From assembly GCA_008360975.2 (NCBI GenBank), contig CM039196.1:1674001-1738000 (forward strand): a DNA stretch of 64,000 bases. Direction: 5' to 3'. Below the pieces are notes generated by a model. It worked only from the letters and a program-made list of their open reading frames with translations, ran no database searches and was not told where the DNA came from. The stretch is from Lichenostomus cassidix. Taxonomy: Eukaryota > Chordata > Aves > Passeriformes > Meliphagidae. Shown piece after piece: positions 24,898 through 38,300 of this stretch. The stretch's first letter is position 1. Each line of letters starts with the position of its first letter. The position numbers and the translations under genes are program-made.

Positions 24898-25805
24898 CTC
24901 CACAGGCCACTTCGCTGAGTTTGAGGAACCTCAGGGTTCACAGTGGCAGCAGCAACCCTTGCAGGCAGCACCCATGAACAGAGGCACAGCTGGGGTGGGA
25001 TCAACCGCAGAACAGCAAAATTTGATGAGAACAGCAAAGTGTTTCATAAACTTCAAGGTTGTGTTTTGTTCTAACCATGGCAGAACATGCTGTTCTCAGA
25101 GATCTTATGATCGCATTTTTCCACAACGCCTGAGGGAATCTCCTGGATTTTCGTGGGGTTTATTGGGATTTGAAGAAAAATTCATTTCCCAGCATTTCTT
25201 TGAAACAAAATGTTTTAAAAAGTAAAAGAAAAGAACGCCTACTTTGTGCTTTTCTGAAGGCATTGCTGCTATGAGATGGGGCATGTCCCACAGCAGAGAC
25301 CTGCCAGGACTGAACAGAGACATTGGTTAATTGATGTGGTAATTAAAGAGAGGAGATTTTCCCCTCATCATGGAGGACAGTGTGTGGCAGGTGGAAGCTC
25401 TCCAGTTTCCAGATGTTTTACTTCAGGTCAGCTGGGACAATGGGATGTTGTGTATGATTGGTTTAAAACAGGCTGTCACAATCTGGACTCTATTTTCTGC
25501 TGCTTTCTAGATGCTTCTAGGCATGAGTCTCAATGAGGTTTTTATTCAGGGCCACTTTCACATGCACAAGATAGACAAAAGACCCAATTCCTTGGAAAAG
25601 CAGAGTCAGGTTAAAAAGGAAAATGGGCAGGTTAATAGGTGCTGGGTCTTTACTCCTTAGGTGAAACATGTCTATACATATACACATGAATACAAATACA
25701 CATTTATATTTTTTTTGTCTAGCATGTGGTGACAGAACAAGGAGAAATGGTTTCAAATTAAAAAAAGACTAGGTTTAGATTACATTTTAGAAAAAAAATC
25801 ACTAC

Positions 25806-25992
25806 TGTGAGGATGGTGAACTGGCACAGGTTACTCAGAGAAGCTGTGGCTGTCCCATCCCTGGCAGTGTCCAAAGCCAGGTTGGACAGGGCTTGGAGCT
25901 CCCTGGGATACTGGGAGGTGTCCCTGCAAGGCAAGCGGGTGGGAGGAGATGAACGTTAAGGTCCCTTCCAACCCAAACCCATTCTATTCTAC
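25806..25992 (+). mobile_element. CR1-type LINE 3'-end fragment
   Basis: Contains CTGGCACAGGTTACTCAGAG, AAAGCCAGGTTGGACAGGGC, and ends AAGGTCCCTTCCAACC with CATTCTATTCTA. This is the usual 3' end of an avian CR1, 5' truncated. It lies about 110 bases before the SCARB1 promoter region. Confidence 0.8.
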
Positions 25993-26099
25993 AACTCCAT
26001 TACCGAACGGTATTTGATCTATTTACATATGCCATTTCTCTCTCTATTTTGCCGGTTCGCCCCTGTCTCCCCATGAGGGAAGGTGTTGGTTTACAATTC

Positions 26100-26318
26100 A
26101 GAGTAAAACACCAATGGTGCGCGCCGCGCTCGGCTCCGCTGCCCGGCCCGCGGCAGGGCGGGGCTGGGGGCGTGGTCTGTCCCGATTAGCCCCGCCCACT
26201 CCGAGCGCGGCTCCGCCCCTTCGGCCAGGCCGGGCCGGGCCGGGCCGCGGGGCCATAAAGCGGCGGCGGCGGGGTTGACCCGCTCCCGGTACCGGCTCCG
26301 CTCCGCCTCCGCCCCGCC
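26100..26318 (+). promoter_or_regulatory. SCARB1: SCARB1 promoter and 5' UTR
   Basis: CpG-rich region with a CCAAT box (26111-26115), two GC boxes (GCCCCGCCC, 26189-26197; CTCCGCCCC, 26211-26219), a short GGCCG/CCGGG repeat (about 26223-26248), and a TATA-like CATAAAG (26254-26260). The ATG at 26319 is in strong context (CCGCCATGG). Transcription probably starts near 26280-26290. Confidence 0.7.
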
Positions 26319-29300
26319 ATGGCCGTGGCCCGCCGCAGGCTGCCCGTGGGGCTGGGGCTGGCCGGGGTGGCCTGCGCCCTCTTTGGGGGCAGCCTGCTGC
26401 TGGTGGGGCCCCTCATCATCCGGCAGCAGGTCATCAAGGTCAGCGGGGCCCGGGGCCGTGTGGGCGGCGGGAGGCCTGGCGGGGCTCGGCGCTGCGCGGT
26501 GCGGGATGCGGCTCGGTGGCGGTGCGCAGCGGGATGTGATGCAGCGCTGCGGGCTCGGTGGCGGTGCGTAGCGGGTGCGCTGGAGCCCGTGAGCGGTGCG
26601 GTGCGGTGCGGGGCTCGGTGCGGTGCGGTCGGTGGCGGGAGCCGGGCGCTGTGGGCTGGGGCTGCTGTGAGGGCGCGTTTGCTGTGTGCAGTGCGGTCAG
26701 CAGAGCCGAGCGCTGGAAGTGGCAGTGTCGCTGCTGCAGCTCCGAGCAGCCTCAGGCTTTTACTCCGGGCAAACGCGGGCTTGGGGCTGTTCCACCCTTG
26801 GTGACAGCAAATTTGCCCGGAGTCAGCCGGTTCTCACCCCTGGTTAATGAGGGCTCTTTGCATCACTGGAATTGGCTGGGGACACTCAGCTGAGTGCTTG
26901 GCAGAGCATCACCCTGAGCGTGAATCCTTCCTCCCTTCCTTCCTGCCTCTACCTGCAGCACCAGTTATTCCTTTCATAAATGGGTGAGCAGAGTACCGGG
27001 CTCACAGATGTTGTGGTGAGATGCTTTCCGTACTGGAAACAGGACGGATGAGGTGCAGGTGCGCTCCAAGGGGCTTTGTGCATGCAGCAGCCTCCAAATC
27101 CTCTCTCCTAGATTGAAAACCTGAAGAGTTGCTTCTCTGAAGACCTGATTTATCCACAGGAGAGGTCCTGAGACTGAAGAGGGTTTGTCCCCACAATGTG
27201 GGGCTGTGGATGGAGTTGTTGGTCTGTTCAGTAACTGCTGCACAGTTTTATGAACCAGCACTCCTCTCCGTGCTGCTGGGACACCAGTTATCCTGCTGTA
27301 ATGTAGAGCTCATCCCCACAATTAGCCAAACCTTTTTCTCCCTGTCCAAAGCAGATGTCCTCTCTGCCTTGGCCTTTTTCCAAGCTTCCACCTACCCAGG
27401 TCAGTCCCTGAAAATTTGCTTCTGATGAAAGAGGTGAACAAACACCCCATAGCCAATGGCTGGCGTCGCGTGTGGCGCAAAGTCTCTGCCGAAAATGACC
27501 TACTTAAATATACCCCCTGGAAGTGCTACTGGCTGGGCGGAACCAGACTGTCCTGTAAATTAAACAGTAGAACATCTTTGTTCAGTTTCATGGACATCGG
27601 GAGCTGGTACCTGCAAATAAAAGGCTGAATGGCCCCTGCAGAACAGAAATTACATTTTTTGTGCAAAAACCTTTTTGCCCTCTTTTTAGCTAGTCCTGAT
27701 TCTTTCAACCTAATTAGCAAAATCCTAGTAATTTACAATGAGAACAGAAGGTGAGAAAAAGACCAACCCTTGTTTCTCCTCCCTTCACCTCAAGCTCAGT
27801 CTCCACATCGTCAATGTGACACAAAATAGCCCTGAGCCATACTTTTTCCATTTCTGAGTGATGATGGGTGATGAGAAACGTTCAGGGCCTTACTGAAACT
27901 CCTGGGTTGATCTTCAGAGTAGTGTGGGCGGGAGGAGCTTGAAGAGCTGGGGTTGGGCAGGTAAAGGTTGATTTACCCATCATTTCTTGCTGAGCTCTGT
28001 CAGGATGGTGTATCCTGATGAAAAGCAGTTACAGAGAGGTGGTTGTTTCAGGGATATCTTTGGGTAAAGTCTGCAGGGAAAGACACAGGAAGCAGGGAAC
28101 TTGGAGCCTGTCTCCTGCCTCATCTGCACTGGGCTGCCTGTGGTGTTGGCCCTGCAAAACCTGGGGAGACTGCTTGTCTGGAATGCCACAGACCTGCCGA
28201 AGGTACGAGCTGGAACATGGTGAGGTTGCATCAGCTCATCCCTCTGCCACCCATGGCTGCTCCATTTGGGACCTCTGGTGCTGTCCTGGGTGGCAGGAGG
28301 TGGGAGCAGGGATGGCACTGTCCTTGCTGATGTAGCAGGTGAGGAGGAGGCTGCTGAGAGGATGTGGAGGGTGAGGTCTGACTGACACCCATCTTGACTG
28401 CTTCTCCCAGTCTGCAGGGGAAACCTCGTCTCTGAGTTTTATTGAGCAGGGTGCCTCCCTCTTGGAGAAGCAGGGTTTGGACACTGTGGTGCAGCTGCTG
28501 CTCTTCTGCCCCTGTCTGGAGCTGATGGGCAGTAACCAGTTCCTTTCAGTTCCTTTCAGTTCTTTCCAGGAGCAAAGATCAGCCTGGTCAGGAGGGGTCA
28601 AACATTTCAGTCAAACATCTCCTCTCCCTTCGCGACCCATCTAGTTGACAAATACTCTATTTTTCTTTCAGACATATGACCATGTTTGTTTTGACCTACA
28701 AGTAGCTTGATTTTAAGGCTAACCTGTTATGTGGATCTTATGCAGCAGTGGCTGTGGAGTATCTTGAGCTGCTGTGCCCAGGTGGGAGAGAGCTGGGAAA
28801 GGCAGCAGGGAGCTGGGATGAGGCTCCATCTGACTATATCATTTTAATTATAATAAATTTTATATTTATTATAAAATAAATGCATATGCAACAGGTGATT
28901 GAAGGAATGCAAGACAGAGCAAGCAGTTAAAGAAAACAAGATGTTCCTGAGCATATTCAATTGAACACTTGGGAATCAGGGTTTAAAAGCAGACTAAACC
29001 AAAATTAATCCTATTATTGCTTCTTTGCCATGAAATCCTTGAGGGTGGCGAAATTAAAGCAGCATGTGGGCATGGAAGTGACGGTGGGAAGGGTTTGCTA
29101 GATTATATGGTTTCCACATAATTATGGAGATTTCTGCTCAGGGGTAGGGCTTGCATGAGGGGTTGCCAAACCCTGCTGCTCGCGGATAGCTCAGTCTTTC
29201 CATGAAATGCCTCAAGAAAGGTGGGGCTCTGTGGGGAAGCCTCTGGCAGTGTTCCACCTCAACCCCCTGTGTCAGCAAATACGTGTCTGGTCAGATAGAG

Positions 29301-32300
29301 CTGCTCCAGAGCAGGAGCTGCTGTGAGGCTGCTGAGCTGCACCAGGATAGAGCCCAGGTGCCTCCTCCAGTTGGTGGATCAACCCCACTTCCATAATCTG
29401 GCTGGGTTACCTAAGCAGGGCAAGGATTTGTGCTTGCAGAAGGAAAGATTATGGTGGAACACATCCAAAGCAGATGTTCAAGAAGGAACAAGTTCTTTCC
29501 CCTGCTGCAGCCCCCTGGAGGCAGAGGTGCCAGGTGGTCCTGAGCTGGAGAGGGCATAAATTGTCTTTGAGCCCCTGCAGGCATTTCCCACGACACAGTG
29601 ATATGGGATCACAATAGTGCCTTGCCTTTGACTGGGCTCACGATTTGCCATGAGTCAATGCAGGTTGGCAGCTGAGAAAAAACACAGGTGTCCTGTGCTG
29701 TGCTGTTGGAACACAGCTGTGTCATCATCCCAATTCTCTATCTTCTTTTTGGCAATCTAGTGGGCTCTCCCTGCTGGTACCCAAACAGTTGTGAGGATAA
29801 CTGTGCTGCTTCTCGTGGCCCTTGCCTGCCCCTGGTTGTGTGGAGCTGCCAAACCCGCGAGCGAAGGCCTTTGGGACAGGGTTGTTTCTGGCAGACAAGT
29901 AGAACATGCAGAGCAGTGAATAATTCAGTGCTGGTTTGTCTAGTGCAGAGCTAAGTCTCCAGCACATCAAAAGGACTCGGAAGCCCTTGGGGGTAGGATT
30001 TGAAGAGTTAAGCCTGAATAAATAAGCTGGCAGACATCCTGTAGCATAAACATGATGCTTCTGCACGCAAAAGAGTTCTCACTGTAGATCTAGCTTGGTT
30101 TCAGTCTGCCAAACACACCTGGATCCTCTGGAGAGCCTCTGTTGGAACTGCCACCTTTGTACACCTTTGCTGTACATTGAGCTGAGGGTGGATGTGCTTA
30201 TCTACAGCCACAGAGACAAAAAGTCACGTCTCCTTACTAGTTTTTTCCTTACAGAACGTCAGGATCGACCCCAGCAGCATCTCCTTTCAAATGTGGAAAG
30301 ATATCCCCGTTCCTTTCTACTTGTCGGTGCATTTCTTCGAAGTGCTGAACCCCAAGCAGGTCCTCCTGGGAGCGAAGCCAGCGCTGAGACAGCGTGGACC
30401 CTATGTGTACAGGTCAGGTACCACTTGTGGTCCAGCTTGGCGTGAGCCTGACCACTGTGCAGCCTGCCAGGCTGCTGGCTCACTCCTCTGGCAGGAGGAC
30501 ATGGCATCAGCAGGCTTGATGAGAGTCCAGTGCCACCGGATTTTAAAGTGACCCAAATGTGCTCTGATTGCTCTGATCATGCGAAAGACACACGTAGGAC
30601 ATCTGGCCACTGAGGTAGTGAGACTGGTGGGTGCTTCACTGAGTTGTGGAGCTCAATCCCATTCTGGAGGCTGTTGGGCAGCCAGACATGGGCTAATAGG
30701 GTCACCCACCACCACCCCTCCTGCCTATGTTTGGACCATATCTTCAGAGTGCTCTTTTTGATCTTCACTGTGCATTTAAGAGCCCAGCTCTTGAGCTGGA
30801 GTCTCCTCAATATCAAACTTCATGGGTCAGCCTAAGTCCTTGTCTAATGTGAGACCCAGAATGTGCCTAACATGAGTGCTCTGGTCATGGGAACCAGTAT
30901 GGAGAACATGTATGGAGCACTAACACTGGGTCAGACCCACACACAGCAGGGCTGGGTCTATTTGCCATGCCTGAGAATGATGGCTGAAGCCCCAGGTACT
31001 TCTCAGCACCTGAAACAGAAACTGAAGGTTGATGTTGAGTTGAGTGTGTGAACTTCCCCATAAGCAGTGATCTTCAATGCATCAGTGCCTACACTAGTTA
31101 AATGAGCAGCCTAAGCAAGCTCAGTGGGAAGATTATTGGTTAATCCAAAGCTGTTTGAGCAGTGTGGAGGGAAAGCCTGGCAGTATGTATATGCCCTTGT
31201 TTTCTCTGGGCTTGCTAGGTCACACCATGTGGGTTCTGTACATTGCCATCACATCAGTCACTTGGCTTGGGGAAAAGTATCACTTACTGTAAATAAGAAT
31301 AAACAAAGGGGCAAAGCTTATTAGTGTGCTTGTGTTCCTGCTGAGCAAGATTAGTGCCCTTCCTTAAGGCTGTAAAACAGAGGCTTCACAGTGAGAGACT
31401 TTGTTTTTGCTGGTGAGTTGAGCGTCTGTTCCTCCAGGAGCAGTAACAGGCTTGTGATGTTGGGGACAACCTCACAGTGCCGCAGAGACCGGGGTTGCCC
31501 ATGTGGCATGGGCTGAAGTCCAGTAGCACTGGGCAGTGTGCAGGACGTGGATGGCCTGAAACCCTGAGGAGCAGAAGGGCCATGGTGCCATGTGGAGGGT
31601 CAGGCTGCCCTGAACCCAGGAGCCACTAGGGAGCTTGGGAGCAGATCAGTGTGGAACTTGTGGCATCTTGACTGGTCCTCTCCTGCTTGCAGCTTGTTTT
31701 GGTGTGTGGGTTGCTCTGGCTCTGCATATCTGGGCACCTCTCTGATGGGGCTAGGTTTTCCAGTGGCTGTAGATGAAGCGACAGAGGAGACTTACACTTT
31801 AGTCCTAAATTTCTTGTCAGCTGGGTGTTCAGTTGGGAAGAAACACTTTGTGTCTGCAAGAGTCCAGCCTGTCAGGGATGCCTCGCTGACCTCCTGACTT
31901 GTTCTGTCCTCCTGCCAGACCCTGCCCCTGGTCGAGGTATGAGGTTTATGTCTTTTCCCACGCTGCCTCCCCAGCTGGCCCATGGCTCCTCGCTGGGGTT
32001 TGGTCTCCTTCAGCAGCAAGCCCAGGCCTGTGCAGCCCATTCTTGCTCTGCAGACTGCAGGGACTCTGCCGGGGGGAAGGTTCCCATGATCTCCCCTCTC
32101 TTTGCAGGGAGTACAGGTATAAAACAAATATCACATTCCATGAGGACAATGACACTGTTTCCTATTTGGAGTACCGGAACCTTTACTTCCAGCCAGACTT
32201 GTCCAATGGCACCGAAGATGAGTACATTGTTGTGCCAAACATTTTGATGCTGGTAAGTTGCCTGGATGGGTTCCACCTTCTGAGCTTGCAGGGAGGGTGG

Positions 32301-35300
32301 TGGTGCCCAGCACTGGATTACTGAATCATTTTATTGTAGGGTTTAAGGCTGATCAAACAGTGAGGTGGTTAAGCTTATAAAATGCAATTTTCTGCTTTCT
32401 GGGTGTTAGCTGTTCTGTTAGGCTACTAATGTTCCAAAACCAGACCGTGCAGAGGGGCTGGAAGAGCAGCTGGGCTTGAGTCTGCAACCTCACTTGACCT
32501 TCCTGCAGGGAAATCAAGCCTGTGAGCCCTCAGCTGCTTTCTTCCCAAACTGGGAATAAATGAAGAGTCTCAGTCTGTCCAGAGAACTCCTCTGGGGCTA
32601 TAGATGTGAGCAGCAGAATGATTTTTCTTAGCACCAAAAATGCTTCTTCTTTGGTAAAGATGGGGTTCTCATCCCAGGGGTTTGTTTTCTTTCCCAGGGA
32701 GCAGCTGTGATGATGGAGAAACAGCCAGATCTTGTGAAGTATGTACTGAGTTTAATCTTGGCTGGCCTGAGACAGAAGGCATTCATGAACCGGACGGTGG
32801 GGGAGATCCTGTGGGGGTATAATGATCCCCTTATAGACAAGATAAATGAGATTGCTCCTGGCTTGATCCCTTTCAAGGAGAAGTTTGGATTATTTATGGA
32901 AGTAAGTAAAGTGTTTATAGATGTAAGTAAGGTTGGGAATGCTAAAATCACAGAAATATTGGTCTTGGGGATAGCTCAGACACTCAACTGAAATCAGTAG
33001 ACGTTGAGTAGCTAACAATATGTGAGGCACCCCTAGAGCTGATGGAGCACCCAAAATCAGTGAGGGGTTGCAGTCTTGCTGTGTACAGGGGATTAAACAG
33101 TCATTCTTTCTCTCTGCAGTTTAACAACTCCAATTCAGGACTATTCACAGTAAACACAGGCATGAAGGACATCAGTCAAGTTCACATTGTGGAATCGTGG
33201 AATGGGCTAAAGGAGGTGGGTGTCTGGCAGCAAACCTTTAGTAATGGGGCAATACCTGCTTTGAAACAGGGTAAACTGAAAGCTCTGGGTGCTGTTGTGT
33301 CTGGGTCAGGTTTGAAGACAAGTTTTTACAGGACTTCAAGTGCTGCAACTTCTGTTCTAGCAAGTTGCAAGAAGGCAGCCATGTGGCAAGGGGCTTGTCA
33401 GGAAGCATTGAATTCATCTCCTCATGAGTGTCACTTGAATTCCTTTGCAGTGCTGTTGGAGCTGGTTGCCTCTAATGGTTGAAGTCCTGTGTTTAAAGCA
33501 TTAAAAACCCTCATTAAAGGGATGTTTTATTCTTCCCTTGTGGAATTCTTGCCTTAGCTAAAATCAACCAAACCTACAGATCAAGCACTGTGGGAGCACT
33601 TGGGACAGGTGGATCTTGTCCATTAATGGGGTGGGTGTTTGACTCACGGAATCATGGAGGCTGGAAAATATGGTTAAGATGGGAAAGGTCTTTAATACTG
33701 CTATGGAAGCAGTATGGGGTGGTGGATATTCCATGCAGGGGTGAAAGTTGACTCCATCAAGCTTGTCCTTCTGTATTTTTCTCTCTGCATTTGTCCCACA
33801 GGTGAATTACTGGCGGAGCAGACAGTGCAACATGATTAATGGGACAGCGGGGGAGATGTGGCCACCCTTCATGTCCCCAACCTCGCTGGAGTTCTACAGC
33901 CCTGATGCCTGCAGGTGAGGCCTCAGCCTGTCCCCATGCAGGTGGCAGGACACTCTGGATTCATCCTGCACACAAGAGGCCCCGTGCAGTGACACAGAGG
34001 GCTCAGGATTTGTTTCTGTTGTTAAAGTTCAGCTGCTATTCAGGGTTGCAGTATCTGAGCTTTGCAAACAGCCTAGTTGTCTGATTATCAGCATCTTGTG
34101 GTGTCCATAAATACCTTCCAGATCACTGGAGAAGTCCAACTTGCCCACGTTGAATTAGTAGAAATTAACCAGATGGGGCTATCATATGTAGATAAGATAT
34201 GGGGCAGGGAGAAGGAGAAGTAAGGGTTGTGAGAGGGGAAATGCAACTGTAACTGTTTGCAGAACTCTTTCAGCTGACTAAATCCTTGTGGAAGTTATGT
34301 CAGGGGGAGAACTCGTGCCACCATTTCCAGGGTCTTTCTTCTATTTTTTTGTTGTTTTTTTTTTTTTTTCTTTTCCCTCTCCTGCTAGTGTAAGACACCC
34401 TGGCCTTAGCTGATCACACAGGGGTTAAAGTACCCTGCAGAGCCGGCCTGTGTGTCTATGCCTGTGTGCTGGAAGGAGGGGAAGCAGCACAAACACCCTG
34501 TCCCTAGCTTGGGGGAGATAATGTTAATTCTGGCTTTGTAGATAGTGCTGCAAAACAAGCAAGTGTTCATGTTGAATGGAGAACAATGACCTCAGTGAAC
34601 AAACAGGCAGCTGAGCCTAGCAATAGCACAGGGATTCCTCTACACAAGGGACATCAGCAAACACCAAAGTGACCCAGAGTCAGGAATTTACAAGGAAGTT
34701 TACCTGTAACTGAAGTTTAAACACATACCTGTTCTTGTAAAACCACAGAAGTCTCTGGAACAGAGCATGCTTCCAGGGAAGGCTTCCAGTGAAGTGGAAC
34801 CAAGCTTGGTTTCTTGTTGGCACAGGAGGTTTCTGCCACATGGAACTGTGGGGGAAGTGGCTCAGCTTCTTCACCAGTCAGTGCTGTGTCTTCTCCCTAA
34901 ACCTCTGCCTCTGTTCACCCAGAGTCACAAATATCAGCTGGTAGGCTAAGAGCATACTTGCCTTCCTGCAGGACAGGCAGGGCTCATCTCCTGTGCTCTG
35001 TGCACATTAAGTGCAGCTGATGCTGAGATGAAACTGCCAAGGTTTTATGCTACTGATGGGCTACAGTAATCTCTGCTTCCTTGCTGGAAAGTGAGCAGAG
35101 CCAAGAGGTACACGTGCAACTGCTGAATTTGCCCTCAATTCCCCATCTTCAGTCCTGGCATCAGAAGACACTTGTAGGAATGAGCATCCCCTTGGCCTGC
35201 CCAGGCTGTCCTGGGTCCCCTCTGTGACCCACTTAGCTATTCTGTGATTCTCTGATCCCTGAAAGCCTCACTCAAGTGTGAAGGGAGCAAACTTTTGTCC

Positions 35301-38300
35301 TGGAGACTTGCATTAATCCTGGCCAGCTGGTAGCAATATTGTAGTACAACATCAATAGCCTGTTGTAGCAAGAAAAAATGTCTTGCTGTGTCATGTAGGG
35401 AAATTTTCTACTCCCCTGGCAGCCTGTTGCTGGAGCTGGCCTGCAAAAGAGATTTACATGTTCATGCCCTGTAACGGGGCACCTCAGGGCCAAGGCTTGC
35501 ATAAAGTGGGTATTACCTCTTGGAGAGCAGCCCTGGGGATTACTGCACACCTTTAAACAAATCTCACCTGGATATAGCTAACAGACTTAGAAGCTTGTGG
35601 TTTCTCTCCATAACTAGTCCTGACCAACTCTTTTTATATGCTTTAAACATGGAAAGCAAAAGGCTTAAATATTCATTCCCCATCAAAGCATTGCCCTGAG
35701 GGTTTATCTTGATCTCAAAGTCTAAGTTACATTGCAACCGCATCTTATCCAGCCAAGATAAGAACCCAGTCCTGTGCTGGGAGCCTGTTGGCTAACCCTG
35801 ATCCTTCTCCACCGAAACTCTTCCAGATCCATGACACTGGTGTATGAACGGTCTGGGAAGTTCAAGGGTGTGCCCACCTATCGCTTCGTGGCGCCGAAAA
35901 CCCTCTTTGCCAACGGCACAGACTATCCACCCAACGAGGGCTTCTGCCCCTGCCTGCAGTCTGGCATCCAGAACGTCAGCTCCTGTAGGCTCAGTAAGTC
36001 CTTTGCCCCCTGGCTCTCCCTGATGCACCAATATTAAATTAGAGGTGTGACACAAGCTTGGCTGTCTGGGAAATTGGCTCTAGTGGTTGCTGAGGTGCTG
36101 AAAAATACTGCTGGGCTCTGTTTGCACTCCCACTGGCATTTTGGCAATGAGGGAAAGAGGGAAAACCCTTGTGCCCAAAGTTCCCTCAGTCTCCAGCCCT
36201 ATGACAGCCTGGCTTTTGTGGGAATGCCCAAGGATACAGTGGGAGCTTTATGTCCCCTTGGTTGGGGAGCAAGGAAGAGGAAGCCCATGCAAATGCCAAA
36301 TTAAATGTTAACTTCGGACACTGAATGTGTGTCACACGGGAGTGACTGTCCAGACTGTGTGTCCTAACTTGTGTCTGGGAACAGGGAGTTACCATGGCAG
36401 TGTGTGATGCATGGCTGGAGAGGGTGGTTGGTCCTTAACTCTCCCAGAGTGGTGGAATTACCTGCGGGGAAGGAAGGGAACTTGCTGGGTGGGAGGAGAA
36501 AAATATAAGAGCTTGTTCAGAACAAGTACTGCAACAGCTTAAAAACCTCAACAAAAGCACTTAGGTGGGTGTGGAGGAGCTTAAAATGTCTTTAATCTCA
36601 CCCAGATGCACCAATGTTCATTTCCCACCCTCACTTCTTCAACGGCGACCCGTCCCTGGTGAACGCTGTGGAAGGCCTGCACCCAAGCAAGGAGCAGCAC
36701 GGGCTTTTCCTCGACGTGCACCCCGTGAGTGAGCCAACCAAGGTCATCCCCTCACCCCAGGGACCAGCCCAGCATGGGGGGGACCCTGCCATCAGCTGAG
36801 TGGTGGCACCACTCTGCTCTCATGGCGCTGATTTGAGCAGGTTCCGTAGTGCAAAGACTGGCGAGGTCATGTGCAGATAAAAATGTCATAAACTAATTGA
36901 ATAATTAGCCTGGTTTCTAGAGAATTGCAGAACTAATTATAAACATAATTGTTTCGATAAGCACAGTGAAGTTTTTTCCACTGACTCAGGCCTATAACAC
37001 CAGGAGGTGTATCTGGCAGCAGCCCAGCTATGCCCCAAATCTGCAAATGCACATTGCCATGAGAACTGGCTGGCAAAGGCTGAAGACCACACTGTGGTTC
37101 AAGCTGGCATCTCCATTTTTGGGCTGGCTTCCTCCACTCTCTCAACCTGCCCATCTGGAACTGACTGCTTTTGCACTGGGCTTTGCTGCTGTGTTTCACC
37201 CCTCATGTAGCTGCAGCATGAGGGTGAAGTCACTGCTCCAAGGGGATGATTTGGGGTGTCCTGAGGTGGCATTGTCCCAGCTGCTGACGGGAAAGGGACT
37301 TTGAGATTTTTCCACCCACAGCCTGTGTTGTGTGTGGTCAGTTTTTCTAAATGTTCAGTGATGTTTGCTCAAGCAAAAACCCGATTTGCCTCTTGAGGTA
37401 ATATAAACTGTTTGTCTTATCTACCCACTGGGTTGGGACTGCTTTTCTTATCACAGTTATGAAAATCTAATTAAGTTTATTACAGTATCAAACATCTACT
37501 GATAACAGTTTAGTTAACTATATTCTTATCTAGCTGCAGGCTGCTGAGTACAAACAGGTACAGTTAAAAAAATTCTTTGCTTGTAAAAATGTGTTGCAAA
37601 ACTGCAAAGTCATGAGAAACCAATGCCTTAATGAGTTGTCAGCAAGATCAGCTTTGAAGTGTGATGTTTTCATGGTTTTGGGGTGTTGCTGGACAGGGTC
37701 TGTTGGTCCCTGTGAAGTCACTTAGAGATTACTGATGATTTGGTCTCTTCCTGTGCAGATGACAGGCATCCCCATGAACTGCTCCATCAAGCTCCAGCTG
37801 AACCTGTACATAAAGAAGGTGTCTGGTATAGTGTAAGTGGTCACCTTCTAGAAATGTCCATCTCCCTTCCCTGAGCAGGGAGTGCTGCTGATGCTGAGGT
37901 CACCGCAGAGTTCACTCTCCCCAGAGATGAAGCAGCTTTACCATGACCACTTGTCCTGATTGCTGGAGCCAGCTGGCTCCTGTTGAAACATCAGCCACTC
38001 CAGTGACCACAAGTTCTATCTTTTAGCAGTGCAGTGTGTGGCTGCCTGTTTGCTTGGCTTGGGCAGTGTCCCTGTCCCTGCCCAGACAGCCGGGATGGAC
38101 TGTTCCTCCTGAAGAGGCAGGAGCTGTTCACCTGCACTGTGCTGCCTCACACTTGTTACCTGCAACAAGGAGAGACAAAACCCACTCTGCCAGCAGGGTT
38201 GAGTGTTAAGGCTGTGTCCAAAAAGACACGTCCAGCTCTGTGAAAGCAAACAGGAGGTCTCTATAACCAAACTGTGGTGCCAGATGTTACATACCAGCAA

